From assembly GCF_008974145.1 (NCBI RefSeq), contig NZ_BJKP01000002.1, positions 1 to 64,000 on the forward strand: a stretch of 64,000 nucleotides of DNA, in the 5' to 3' direction. The first letter of the stretch is position 1. Each line of letters starts with the position of its first letter. The notes beneath the pieces were generated by a model. The model was not told where the DNA came from. It searched no databases and was given only the letters and a program-made list of their open reading frames with translations. This document shows positions 33,828 through 44,591 of the stretch, in pieces. The translations under genes and the position numbers were made by a program. This DNA comes from Microcystis aeruginosa NIES-4325 (lineage in GTDB: Bacteria > Cyanobacteriota > Cyanobacteriia > Cyanobacteriales > Microcystaceae).

Positions 33828-36437
33828 ATGAGCAGAGTTGTGATTCTGAAAATTGGGGAGGGAAATTTTGCAACGGGATTCTCCGTCACTCTAGAAATTC
33901 GTGACAATCATCGCTTGATAGCGCCTTTTGCCGAGGGTAAATTAGTCCCTAACCTTGACATTGCTGACGCTTTGCAAAATTATCGTCGAGCTTATTATCA
34001 TTGGGTAAAAAGTCAACCCAGTTTAGGAATTACCGTTCCTCATAGTATGATCACCCATGCAGCGTTAGGTGATCCTAGAGACAACCTCAGAAAAGCCACT
34101 AAAACTTTAAAAGATAGCTTAAATGAATGGCTAAATTCCAGTTCTCTGAGTTCGATACAAAATCATATCTTGTTCCATATAAATACTAAGTCAGAAGTCA
34201 GATTTTTTATCCAAACTACCCACTTTGATCTACAACAAATTCCCTGGGAGTGTTGGAATTTTTTACACCAATGGTGTCCCGATGTGGAAATTGCTCTTAC
34301 TATCCAGAGAAATCCCCCGATAATTAACCTTACTCCTCCAATTAAGGTTTTAGTAATTTTGGGCAATATTGACATCAAAAACGATCATAATTACCTGTGT
34401 TTATCCAGTTTACAAATGTTACTAGGAAACCCAAATCAGGTTTCTATGCAAATATTGAGTCCCAGTTCAAAAGTTCCTATTTCAACAAAAAATATTCACA
34501 ATGAGTTGATCAAAAATCAATGGGATATTGTAGTTTATTTAGGTCATAGTCAAACCAGTAGCGACGGTCACGATGGAGTTTTTATCATTGATAATGATAC
34601 GGCTTTATCTCCTGATCATAACTTAAGAAATTCCCTAGAAATAGCTGTTAAAAAAGGATTAAAACTTGTTATCTGTAACTCCTGCGATGGGTTAGGTATT
34701 GGTCGTCAGTTGGCTAATATTGGAGTACCGCATATTATTGTTATGAAAGAACCGATCGCCGTGCGGGTTGCTTTGAGATTTCTAGAAGTTTTTCTTCCCA
34801 ATTTTCTTGGACATAAATCCCTACAGGAATCCTTAACAATTGCTCGACAAGAATTAAGATTACATGAATTTGAGGTGGATGCTGCTAGTTCTTCTTTGCT
34901 GCCTCGTTTGATAGAAAATCCTGAAGAATCACCGTTAATTCTACCTTTACCCCCTGAAAATACGGAGGAAAATCACCAAAATAATGATGAGCAAAGTTGG
35001 CCTTTCCGTCTATCTAGTCGCTGGAAACAAGCTCTGTTATTTATTTTAAGTCTTCTGGTAACTTTATCGGTTTTATATTGGGGAGGAGTATTTTCCGGTG
35101 ATGCTAGTAAATACCCAGAAATTAGCTTAGGTGAAGAAATATTATTAAAGACAAATCGACAAGATAACATTATTGAACGGGGAAGACAAGCTTTTAAAAA
35201 CCAAGAATATAAACAAGCAGTTCAGCTTTTTAAAAAATCCCTTGATCGCTTGCCCAATAATCCAGAAATTCGCATCTATTATAATAACGCTCGTGCGGCC
35301 TATCAAGACAAAAATCCCTTAAAAATTGCCACCAGTGTTCCGCTTGGTAATAATCCAGAAATAGCTCAAGAAATTTTACGAGGTATTGCTTTATTGCAAC
35401 AGGAGTTAAATGATGAACAGGCCAACAACCCCGATTTTCACTTTCTACAGGTAGTGGTCGCTAATGATAATAATAGTGCCGCAGATGCCAAAGATCGAGC
35501 CGAAAAATTTGTTAAAGATCCGTCAATCATAGCAGTGGTTGGTCATAATGCTTCTGCTGCTAGTGAAGCGGCCAAAGATATTTATGTACAAGGGAAAATT
35601 GTGGCCCTATCTCCCACCAGCTTTTCCCTGAAAATATCTGGTAATGGCTATATATATAAAATGGTTCCCGATCTGGAAACTTTTGCCACAAGCTTAACTG
35701 AATATATCCGCGAACAAACTGACAAGCTAATTATCCAAAACCCCACTAATTTAATTTGTTACGATAGTCGCTCTGGGGATAATTATAACTTTGCTCAAAA
35801 ATATAGAAACATTCTTCTCGGTCAGCAGTTTCAAAAATTCGTCAAAGATGAAGATTTTGACTGCAATATCGAACCAAAAATTAATTTAGATAAACAAGAA
35901 ATTTATCAAAAAATCGCTCAATATCAAGTAAATATTCTCATGGTTGCTCCCTATATTAACGATCTGAAAAGAGCCGTCAGTATCTTTAAGCAACGTCCCG
36001 CACAACAGTTAAACTTAGTAATTTTGGGTTCCCCCTCTTTTCAAAGTTATCTCACCCTTGCAGAAGGTAAACAGGGGGTAGAAAATTTAGTTATCGCCGT
36101 GCCTTGGTATGATCTCACACAAGATAATTATATCCACAGTTTTTGGCAAAATAAGATCAATGTTTGGCGCACTCCCATGGCCTACGATGCGACCAAAGTT
36201 ATCCTCAACGCTTTGCGACAGTTATCCCAACAAGGACAAAAATTCGATCGAGAATCATTAAATCAAGTTTTAAGAGAGGATTTTTCTATCGAAGGAATGA
36301 CTGGCACGGTTAGATTCGATGAGAATGGTGTCCGCAACATGAATAATAATCCTGATGATCGCCGCTACTTGATTCTACAGGTCAAAAATGGTCAATTTGT
36401 CCCCCTCGCTCCCATTAAATCTGCCGGTCTACTCTAA
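33828..36437 (+). CDS. transmembrane CHAT protease with TPR and periplasmic-binding ectodomain
   Basis: An 869-residue protein. Residues 1-380 hold a CHAT caspase-like domain with His in VVYLGHSQTS near 241 and Cys in LVICNSCDGLGIGRQL near 286, so the dyad is present. A single helix (ALLFILSLLVTLSVLYWGG, about 401-419) follows. A TPR-like pair comes next (GRQAFKNQEYKQAVQLFKKS near 450). Residues about 500-865 resemble a Leu/Ile/Val-type periplasmic binding protein (FVKDPSIIAVVGHNASAASE, VALSPTSFS, PMAYDATKVILNAL). With the N-terminus inside, an external ligand-binding domain would control an internal protease. ATG follows AAGGATAAAG. Confidence 0.85.
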   Translation: MSRVVILKIGEGNFATGFSVTLEIRDNHRLIAPFAEGKLVPNLDIADALQNYRRAYYHWVKSQPSLGITVPHSMITHAALGDPRDNLRKATKTLKDSLNEWLNSSSLSSIQNHILFHINTKSEVRFFIQTTHFDLQQIPWECWNFLHQWCPDVEIALTIQRNPPIINLTPPIKVLVILGNIDIKNDHNYLCLSSLQMLLGNPNQVSMQILSPSSKVPISTKNIHNELIKNQWDIVVYLGHSQTSSDGHDGVFIIDNDTALSPDHNLRNSLEIAVKKGLKLVICNSCDGLGIGRQLANIGVPHIIVMKEPIAVRVALRFLEVFLPNFLGHKSLQESLTIARQELRLHEFEVDAASSSLLPRLIENPEESPLILPLPPENTEENHQNNDEQSWPFRLSSRWKQALLFILSLLVTLSVLYWGGVFSGDASKYPEISLGEEILLKTNRQDNIIERGRQAFKNQEYKQAVQLFKKSLDRLPNNPEIRIYYNNARAAYQDKNPLKIATSVPLGNNPEIAQEILRGIALLQQELNDEQANNPDFHFLQVVVANDNNSAADAKDRAEKFVKDPSIIAVVGHNASAASEAAKDIYVQGKIVALSPTSFSLKISGNGYIYKMVPDLETFATSLTEYIREQTDKLIIQNPTNLICYDSRSGDNYNFAQKYRNILLGQQFQKFVKDEDFDCNIEPKINLDKQEIYQKIAQYQVNILMVAPYINDLKRAVSIFKQRPAQQLNLVILGSPSFQSYLTLAEGKQGVENLVIAVPWYDLTQDNYIHSFWQNKINVWRTPMAYDATKVILNALRQLSQQGQKFDRESLNQVLREDFSIEGMTGTVRFDENGVRNMNNNPDDRRYLILQVKNGQFVPLAPIKSAGLL

Positions 36438-36544
36438 ACCTTCCTATCCTTGTCAAGACTTTTTACAAAACTTAACCTTACCCACTGCATTAAAGTTGGC
36501 CATCACTCCTAATTAACAGGTAACACCTCTAGGAGACAAACGGC

Positions 36545-37264
36545 ATGAAATTGTTAAAAAAATTAACCCCAAAGGCCTTGATTTTTTGGCTGATCGGTGA
36601 TAAGGCAGGAAATTCTCTCGTTGCGATCTGGAATTGGTTGTGGGGTATTCCCATCGAATCCGGCGGAAAAATTGCCGTAGAATCGGCCAAAGAATCCCTA
36701 GAATCGATGCAAAAATCCCTAGCGGAATTGACAGAATCGGTGGCGCAAGTAGTAGCCGCCCAGCAATCGGCTCAAGCACAATACGAGGCAAAAAAACAGG
36801 AACACACAAACTACTTGCAGCAGGCTGTCACCGCTCAAAAAAAAGGACTTCAAGAAGCGGCAAGACTGGCTATGGTTAAGGTTATCTCCCTAGAAAAAAT
36901 TCTACCCGCCATGAAAGATCGGGTCGATAATGCCGAAAAAGTGGTCATTGCTGCTAAGGAAAAACTTCGTAAAGAGCAGGAAAAAATCGAGCATTATAAG
37001 TTAGAAATGAGCAACTTAAAAGCGATTAGTTCCATGAATGAGGCTTTAGGTAAAATAAACGAATTTGATAGTAGTCTCAACCTCAATACCTCCCGCGATC
37101 GCTTTGAGGATGCCAATGAAGCGATTAAAGACCGTTATCGAAAAGAAAACGCCTATAGTGAATTAAGCGAGAACTATAGCGAGAAATTAGCTCAAGAAAT
37201 CGATTTCTTAAGCCTTGATGACGAAATTAACCGCCGTTTAGCCGAATTCAATCAGCAAAGTTAA
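36545..37264 (+). CDS. PspA/IM30-like coiled-coil protein
   Basis: A 239-residue, mostly helical protein. After a hydrophobic amphipathic N-terminus (ALIFWLIGDKAGNSLVAIWN) come long heptad stretches from residue 50 to 165 (QAQYEAKKQEHTNYLQQAVT, AAKEKLRKEQEKIEHYKLE). A further helix region follows, with SRDRFEDANEAIKDRYRKEN. The arrangement resembles PspA/IM30 proteins, which belong to the ESCRT-III superfamily and protect membranes, but identity is by pattern only. Strong ribosome site TAGGAG. Sits between two membrane receptor genes, 11 bp before the second, so it is probably part of the same operon. Confidence 0.55.
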   Translation: MKLLKKLTPKALIFWLIGDKAGNSLVAIWNWLWGIPIESGGKIAVESAKESLESMQKSLAELTESVAQVVAAQQSAQAQYEAKKQEHTNYLQQAVTAQKKGLQEAARLAMVKVISLEKILPAMKDRVDNAEKVVIAAKEKLRKEQEKIEHYKLEMSNLKAISSMNEALGKINEFDSSLNLNTSRDRFEDANEAIKDRYRKENAYSELSENYSEKLAQEIDFLSLDDEINRRLAEFNQQS

Positions 37265-37275
37265 GGAGTAAAGCG

Positions 37276-38625
37276 ATGACAAAGACTGGCAAAAAAGCGA
37301 GCTTACCGCCAATTTTCTATATTTTACTGGGGTTGATCGGTTGGTTTCTTTTTCCCCAAATATTGGCAATATTTGCCCCAAAAGCCGATAATAATCCCCG
37401 CATCAGTTACGGCAATCATCTCCTGATCAAAACTAATTCTAACACCATCAAAGAATCAGCGATCGCTGCCATTGCTCAAGGTGATCACCAAGAAGCAGAG
37501 CAACTCCTGCAAAAATCCCTCGCTCAACATCCCAACGATCCCGAAAGCATAATTTATCTCAGCAACCTGCAAACTGGCTCAAATCCCTTTAAAATCGCCG
37601 TTGTTGTGCCAGCTACAACTAATCCCAACGTCGCTCAGGAAATATTGCGAGGAGTCGCCAGCGCACAAACCCAGATCAATCAACAGGGAGGGATCAACGG
37701 CAGAAAACTGATGGTTATCGTGGTTAATGACGATAATCAGCCGCAGATATCGAAAGAGGTAGCCAGTGAATTAGTCAAAAATCCTGATATTATCGCTGTT
37801 ATCGGTCATAATGCCTCCGATGCCAGTTTAGCCGCCGCTCCCATCTACGAAAAAGGTGGTTTGGTGATGATTTCTCCCACCTCCCTGGCTAATAATCTCT
37901 CCGGTGCGGGAAATTATATCTTTCGTCTGGTGGCTTCTAACGGCAAAATTACGGAAATCTTAGCAAATTACATAGTAAATACTGCTAAAGTCCGGAAAAT
38001 TGCTTTTTGCTACGATTCTCAAGCTCCCGATAATATTTCCTTTAAAGATGAGTTGATGGCTAATGTGGCGAAAAAAGGCGGTCAAATTGTGCCGATTGTC
38101 TGCGATCTGAGCGTCCCCAATTTTAAGGCCGATCAAGCTCTTAATCAGGCGATTTCTGGGGGTGCTAACGGCCTATTTGTCGTCGCTCATGTTGATCGTC
38201 TCGATCCCGTTTTTGAGGTTATTCGCTCCAATCGTCAGCGTTTGCCTCTGTTTAGTAGTCCCACCCTCTACAATATTCGCACCCTCGAAGATGGCGGCAA
38301 AAACGCCCAAGGTTTAACCCTTGCCGCACCCTGGCACCCATCGCTTAACCAGACTTTTGCCAATCTTATGCAGGAACAGTGGCGCGGTCCGGTTAGTTGG
38401 CGCACAGCCACCAGTTTTGACGCTACACGGGTGATTATTGCCGGTTTAAGGGAAAATCCTCATCGTCAGGGCCTACAATCCCTGCTGCGCTCCGGCAATT
38501 TTCAACAAACAGGGGCCACCGGAAAAATTAGCTTTGATCCTAATACTGGCGATCGCATCGGTCAACCGGTGTTAATTCAAGTGCGATCGACTCCCTCCGG
38601 TGAGCAGTTTGTCCCTTTACCTTGA
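37276..38625 (+). CDS. membrane-anchored TPR and periplasmic-binding receptor
   Basis: A 449-residue protein. One N-terminal helix (IFYILLGLIGWFLFPQILAI) anchors it. A short TPR-like pair follows (AIAQGDHQEAEQLLQKSLAQ), then a Leu/Ile/Val-type binding domain (INQQGGINGRKLMVIVVNDD, IIAVIGHNASDASLAA, SPTSLANNLSG, TSFDATRVIIAGL). It parallels the outer half of the CHAT protein, including the segment GNHLLIKTN against GEEILLKTN, so the two are paralogues and this one lacks the protease. It may share or compete for the ligand. AAGGAG precedes the ATG. Last gene of the cluster. Confidence 0.8.
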   Translation: MTKTGKKASLPPIFYILLGLIGWFLFPQILAIFAPKADNNPRISYGNHLLIKTNSNTIKESAIAAIAQGDHQEAEQLLQKSLAQHPNDPESIIYLSNLQTGSNPFKIAVVVPATTNPNVAQEILRGVASAQTQINQQGGINGRKLMVIVVNDDNQPQISKEVASELVKNPDIIAVIGHNASDASLAAAPIYEKGGLVMISPTSLANNLSGAGNYIFRLVASNGKITEILANYIVNTAKVRKIAFCYDSQAPDNISFKDELMANVAKKGGQIVPIVCDLSVPNFKADQALNQAISGGANGLFVVAHVDRLDPVFEVIRSNRQRLPLFSSPTLYNIRTLEDGGKNAQGLTLAAPWHPSLNQTFANLMQEQWRGPVSWRTATSFDATRVIIAGLRENPHRQGLQSLLRSGNFQQTGATGKISFDPNTGDRIGQPVLIQVRSTPSGEQFVPLP

Positions 38626-38648
38626 AAAGTCCCCAGTCCACCAAAGTC

Positions 38649-38669
38649 GGGAGAGTTGGCAACTCTCCC
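38649..38669 (+). terminator. hairpin after the receptor-protease cluster
   Basis: GGGAGAGTT (38649-38657) pairs exactly with AACTCTCCC (38661-38669) over a three-base loop, 24 bp after the stop codon. The run that follows is C then A, not T, so it may stop or stabilise the transcript without being a classic terminator. Confidence 0.5.
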
Positions 38670-38778
38670 CCCCAAAAAATCTCAAAAATTACAATTATTT
38701 CAATGTTCAAGCTTGAGTGAGAAATGAATGGCTAATATGTTAAAATATGCCTAGATATTTGTAAAAATTTTCCCTTGT

Positions 38779-39489
38779 ATGGATATCGTTATTATCGAGG
38801 ATGAAATTGAAATCGCCCATTTGATTCAGCAAACTTTAGAGAGGGAGTCCTTTACTTGTCATCTGGCTTATAATGGTAGGGTAGGACTAGAACTATTTTA
38901 TCAAAAGCAACCAGAATTAGTTATTTTAGATTTAATGTTACCCGAATTAGACGGACTAGAATTGTGTGCTAGAATTCGGCAAAAACCCGGTGCAAAAGAT
39001 CCCTATATTTTAATGTTAACCGCTAGGGGAGAAGAAATTGATCGCATTATCGGTCTATCTACGGGAGCCGATGATTATATGGTCAAACCCTTTAGTCCCC
39101 GGGAATTAACCGCTCGCGTAAGAGCCTTATTAAGACGTAGTTTAAGACACGATAGTCAACCCCAGCAACTCCATCGCAGCCGTCATTTTATTATCGACTT
39201 AGATCAACATTCTGCTCTTCGTAAATTAGAGGGAATGCCGGAGGAAACCCTCGATTTAACCACCTTAGAATTTAATTTATTAGCTACCTTTGTCAGTTAT
39301 CCTAATCGCGTCTGGAGTCGCACCCAATTAATCGATAATCTCTGGGGAAATGATTTTTTTGGCGATGAAAGGGTAGTAGATACCCATATCCGACGCTTAC
39401 GCAAAAAAGTAGAACCCGATCCTGCTAATCCCATCTTTATCAAAACTGTAGTCGGTGTCGGTTATAAATTTGAGGATGACATTGTTTAG
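38779..39489 (+). CDS. OmpR/PhoB-type response regulator
   Basis: A 236-residue two-component regulator. Receiver domain: acidic pair in IIEDEIE, phosphorylation Asp in LVILDLMLPELDG near residue 52, Thr in LMLTARGEE and Lys in DDYMVKPFSPREL. The C-terminal winged helix includes LTTLEFNLLATFVSYPNRVW and RVVDTHIRRLRKKVE. Binds promoter DNA when phosphorylated. No histidine kinase gene is adjacent, so the partner is unknown. It follows the receptor-protease cluster by 153 bp with a hairpin between, so it is probably a separate unit. Confidence 0.92.
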   Translation: MDIVIIEDEIEIAHLIQQTLERESFTCHLAYNGRVGLELFYQKQPELVILDLMLPELDGLELCARIRQKPGAKDPYILMLTARGEEIDRIIGLSTGADDYMVKPFSPRELTARVRALLRRSLRHDSQPQQLHRSRHFIIDLDQHSALRKLEGMPEETLDLTTLEFNLLATFVSYPNRVWSRTQLIDNLWGNDFFGDERVVDTHIRRLRKKVEPDPANPIFIKTVVGVGYKFEDDIV

Positions 39490-41706
<2,217 letters not shown>

Positions 41707-41717
41707 ACCGTAACTTT

Positions 41718-41746
41718 GGGCTGTGTTAGTCTAGGCTAATACAGCC
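41718..41746 (+). terminator. gyrB terminator hairpin
   Basis: GGGCTGTGTTAG (41718-41729) pairs with CTAATACAGCCC (41735-41746) with one G-T pair and a five-base loop, 12 bp after the gyrB stop. It resembles the hairpin at 27044-27071 in length and sequence (a TGTTAG-loop-CTAA core), so a shared repeat family may supply terminators. Confidence 0.6.
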
Positions 41747-42358
41747 CCCGATAAAATCCCTAAATCCAGTTACTAAAGATCGATTATTCATTACCGATTC
41801 GACTGACTTCAAATATAGCTTACAAGCTTTTTTGCCCAACCCTAGTTAATCAGCCTCTGGCAATAAGTAAAAGTTCTAATTTTATAGATAAATAATTAAA
41901 ATATTTAAATATTTTAGCCAATCAGTTAAATGTAACAATGAAGTTACGATATCTAAGTTTTCCCAGAATTTGCCAAAATTTGGCTGTAAATCGGGATTGC
42001 CTACATTTATTAATATGGTATGATCGTGGTATGCTGTGGGCTTAGTTTAAGCGTTAAACCTCAAATCAACGGAAAACCGAGACAATCAGGGGACTGTATC
42101 GATTCCCTTCCCCAAAAAAAGCCGCTAAAGGTGACATTTTTTTGTGAGGCAATTTTTGAAGTTTTGTAAAGGGTATTGACTTAAAGCCAGAATTGTGTTA
42201 GCTGTACTGTATTGAAACTGTGGATTGAGAATTTTAGTACAAACGCTCAAACTTCCTCTCCCTGCTCCCAAATCCGGCACCCCGGCGCAGTCTTAACGAG
42301 TAATTTAGATAGTCAACAGCTTAGAGAGTTTTCCTACTAATTAGCCTGATGACGAGAA
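41747..42358. other. long convergent gap with promoter-like sites
   Basis: More than 600 bp between convergent genes (gyrB and the dCMP deaminase) without an ORF of note. On the plus strand TTGCCT (41997-42002), a 16-bp spacer and TATGAT (42019-42024) look like a promoter, followed by TGGTATGCT. A further TTGACT lies at 42176-42181 with weak -10 matches. A T run (ATTTTTTTG) lies at about 42137. Convergent gaps do not need promoters, so a small RNA is possible. No known RNA family was recognised. Confidence 0.35.
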
Positions 42359-42895
42359 CTACCTGAGATCGAGCGAAATGGGATTTAATAAAAATAAGGC
42401 CGCATGACTAGCCATTTCTTCTGATAAATAAATCTTTTTATACTTAATAATCCCCGTTTCTAGAAAAGAATCCCTTAACATGGCTTTTGTCCCACTATTA
42501 AAGTCCGCCTCATAAAAAACTTCTTTAATTCCCGAAGAAATAATTAGTTTCAAGCAGGAAATACAGGGTTCTAAAGTAACGTAAATACTAGCTCCTTGGG
42601 TAGAAATACCGTGTTTGGCCGCTTGAGCGATCGCATTAGCTTCGGCATGAATTGCCCGAGAGGGAATTTCTCCAGATTCTCGACAGGTTCCCAAACCGGG
42701 ATAACAAAAACCCTGGGCAGTACAATGAACTGTTCCTGATGGAGAACCATTGTAACCCGTGGCTAAAACCTGCCGATCTTTGACAATTACCGCACCGACG
42801 GGAAAAGCTAAACAGGTGGATCTGGTGGCGGCTAATTTAGCGATCATTAAAAAATATTCATCCCAAGTCGGTCTTTTTTCTTCAGAGTTGATCAC
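42359..42895 (-). CDS. deoxycytidylate deaminase (ComEB-like)
   Basis: Zinc-dependent deaminase converting dCMP to dUMP. Zinc site HAEANAIAQAA and PCISCLKL; KRPTWDEYFLMIAKLAATRS is the usual family N-terminus, and GYNGSPSGTVHC is the substrate loop. I chose GTG 42893-42895 (178 residues) because family members begin just before KRPTWDEYF. A TTG at 42971-42973 would add 26 unlike residues. Neither start has a clear ribosome site. Family length is about 150-180 residues. Confidence 0.85.
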   Translation of the reverse strand: MINSEEKRPTWDEYFLMIAKLAATRSTCLAFPVGAVIVKDRQVLATGYNGSPSGTVHCTAQGFCYPGLGTCRESGEIPSRAIHAEANAIAQAAKHGISTQGASIYVTLEPCISCLKLIISSGIKEVFYEADFNSGTKAMLRDSFLETGIIKYKKIYLSEEMASHAALFLLNPISLDLR

Positions 42896-42973
42896 GGTTT
42901 TATACCAAGCTAGAAAAAGCGAAAAAGAGGGGGTTATCTCTGATAGCTTATCATTAGATGACCTGTAAACCAA

Positions 42974-43407
42974 TTACAATTAAAGCACCAACCTGACCAC
43001 CGATCGCTTGGCAATAGCCACAATTAAACCAGCTAGTAAACCGAATCAAGCAAAAGTTTTAAGCTGATTCATCTTTATTTATCTTAACTGGTTAATAGTC
43101 ACCAGCCTCTTCTAACTGATCACTGCTCACTGATTAAGGACTAGCATAAAAACTGAAAAAAACTGGAAAAATTAATAATAATTTAAAAAGTTTGAAGCTG
43201 GAGAATAATTGAGATTTTGGCTGATAGCTAAACCCTGACGGCCAGAAAAATAACAGAAATTCTTAAGAAGCTAAAGGGTTTAAATCCCCAGAGAGAGCAT
43301 TGTAGAATAAAGCGGTTAGTTATCTACTAGAAGATAGGACTTTTACGTCCCAGCGAAACAATTCTATTGAAATCTTTAACCCAAATTGCCAAGGAGACTG
43401 AGTTTTA
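42974..43407. promoter_or_regulatory. upstream region of the cobalt/nickel transporter
   Basis: This gap of more than 430 bp between divergent genes holds the promoter of the CbiM operon. A few STRR heptamers occur at about 43120-43135 (CTGATCACTGCTCACTGATT). The last bases carry CAAGGAGACTGAG before the ATG. I looked for cobalamin and NiCo riboswitch boxes and found none I could support. The control of the operon is therefore not visible. Confidence 0.35.
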
Positions 43408-44151
43408 ATGTCTATTAATTTTCTAGGAGTGGGTTGGTTTCACCCTCTCCTGACCCCTTATCTCGCCCTCCATATTCCCGACGGCTTTTTGAGTCCATCG
43501 GTGAGTCTATTTACTTGGATAATTGCCCTTGTCCTGATTGGCTTTTCTCTCAAAAAAGTGCGCGGTCACTACGCTGAACGGGCTGTACCTTTGATGGGAG
43601 TTTGTGCCGCCTTTATTTTTGCCGCCCAGATGATTAATTTTCCCATTCCGGGGGGAACCTCCGGACATTTATTAGGGGGGACTCTGGCGGGGGTTTTACT
43701 CGGTCCCTGGGCGGGTTCTCTGGTGATGGCGGTGGTTTTTATCGTTCAGGCTTTATTTTTTCAAGATGGCGGTTTAACGGTTTTGGGGGCGAATATCGTC
43801 AATATGGGTCTGATCGGGACTTTTGGCGGTTATTATCTCTATCTGGGGATGAGAAAAGCCCTTGGTTTTAATAGTTGGCGCAGTATGGCGATCGCTGTTG
43901 CCGTGGCTGCTTGGACAAGTGTAGTGGTGGCGGCGTTAGCTTGCGCCCTGCAATTGGCTTTATCTGGCACTGTACCGCCTTTAGTCGCCCTTTTTGCCAT
44001 GTTATCTTGGCATATCCTCATCGGCATCGGGGAAGCGGTGATTACGGTTTTCGCTGTCGGTTATATCTGGCGAACTCGTCCCGATCTCCTCTACGATCCG
44101 CCCCATTCCGTTAATACTTCTGTTCCCCCTGCCTACGCTTCTCGTCAATAA
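43408..44151 (+). CDS. cbiM: CbiM/NikM-type substrate-capture subunit of a Co/Ni ECF importer
   Basis: A 247-residue membrane protein with about seven hydrophobic helices. LHIPDGFLSPSVSLFTW begins the mature part and carries the metal-binding His close to the N-terminus; a leader of about 20 residues precedes it, as in other CbiM/NikM proteins that are processed. SGHLLGGTLAGVLLGPW holds the second conserved His. It captures Co2+ or Ni2+ for CbiQ/CbiO. The sequence alone does not settle cobalt or nickel. First gene of the operon; AAGGAG precedes the ATG. Confidence 0.88.
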   Translation: MSINFLGVGWFHPLLTPYLALHIPDGFLSPSVSLFTWIIALVLIGFSLKKVRGHYAERAVPLMGVCAAFIFAAQMINFPIPGGTSGHLLGGTLAGVLLGPWAGSLVMAVVFIVQALFFQDGGLTVLGANIVNMGLIGTFGGYYLYLGMRKALGFNSWRSMAIAVAVAAWTSVVVAALACALQLALSGTVPPLVALFAMLSWHILIGIGEAVITVFAVGYIWRTRPDLLYDPPHSVNTSVPPAYASRQ

Positions 44152-44161
44152 AGATTAGCCC

Positions 44162-44485
44162 ATGAATATTCGCAGAAATAGCCAATTTTTTCTGATTGGC
44201 CTAGTATGTTCCCTCATTATCGCCGTTTTTCTCTCTCCCTTTGCCAGTCCCGATCCCGATGGACTCGATCGAGTGGCGGAAGACTTGCAATTTAGCCAAA
44301 AAGAAGACCCTAACGCCCTCGGCGGTCAATTACCCTTCGCCCGAATTTTTGATGGTTATGCCCTCAAAGGTGTTCCCCAAGGTGTCGCCACTCCCCTCGC
44401 CGGTTTTCTGGGAACTCTTGCCACTTTCGGTATCGCTTGGGGTATCGGTAAATTAGTCATTCCAAAATCCCAAAATCAGGAGTAA
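44162..44485 (+). CDS. PDGLE-domain (CbiN/NikN-like) subunit
   Basis: A 107-residue protein with two membrane helices (about 9-27 and 80-98) and a periplasmic loop containing SPDPDGLDRVAEDLQF, the PDGLE motif. These small proteins work with CbiM/NikM in cobalt or nickel uptake. It starts 10 bp after cbiM, so the two are surely co-transcribed. The symbol is left open because PDGLE proteins accompany both nickel and cobalt systems. Confidence 0.85.
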   Translation: MNIRRNSQFFLIGLVCSLIIAVFLSPFASPDPDGLDRVAEDLQFSQKEDPNALGGQLPFARIFDGYALKGVPQGVATPLAGFLGTLATFGIAWGIGKLVIPKSQNQE

Positions 44486-44591
44486 GGAATCAGGAGTCGA
44501 GAAGTGGGGTAGTGGGGCATTGAGCTGAAATTTCCCTCAACCCCTAAACCCCTATATCCCTATATCCCCTTTCTAACTGATCACTGAATAA

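Noticed and set aside
42974-43407. Cobalamin or NiCo riboswitch upstream of cbiM
   Set aside because: No conserved B12-box or four-way-junction pattern was found by eye.
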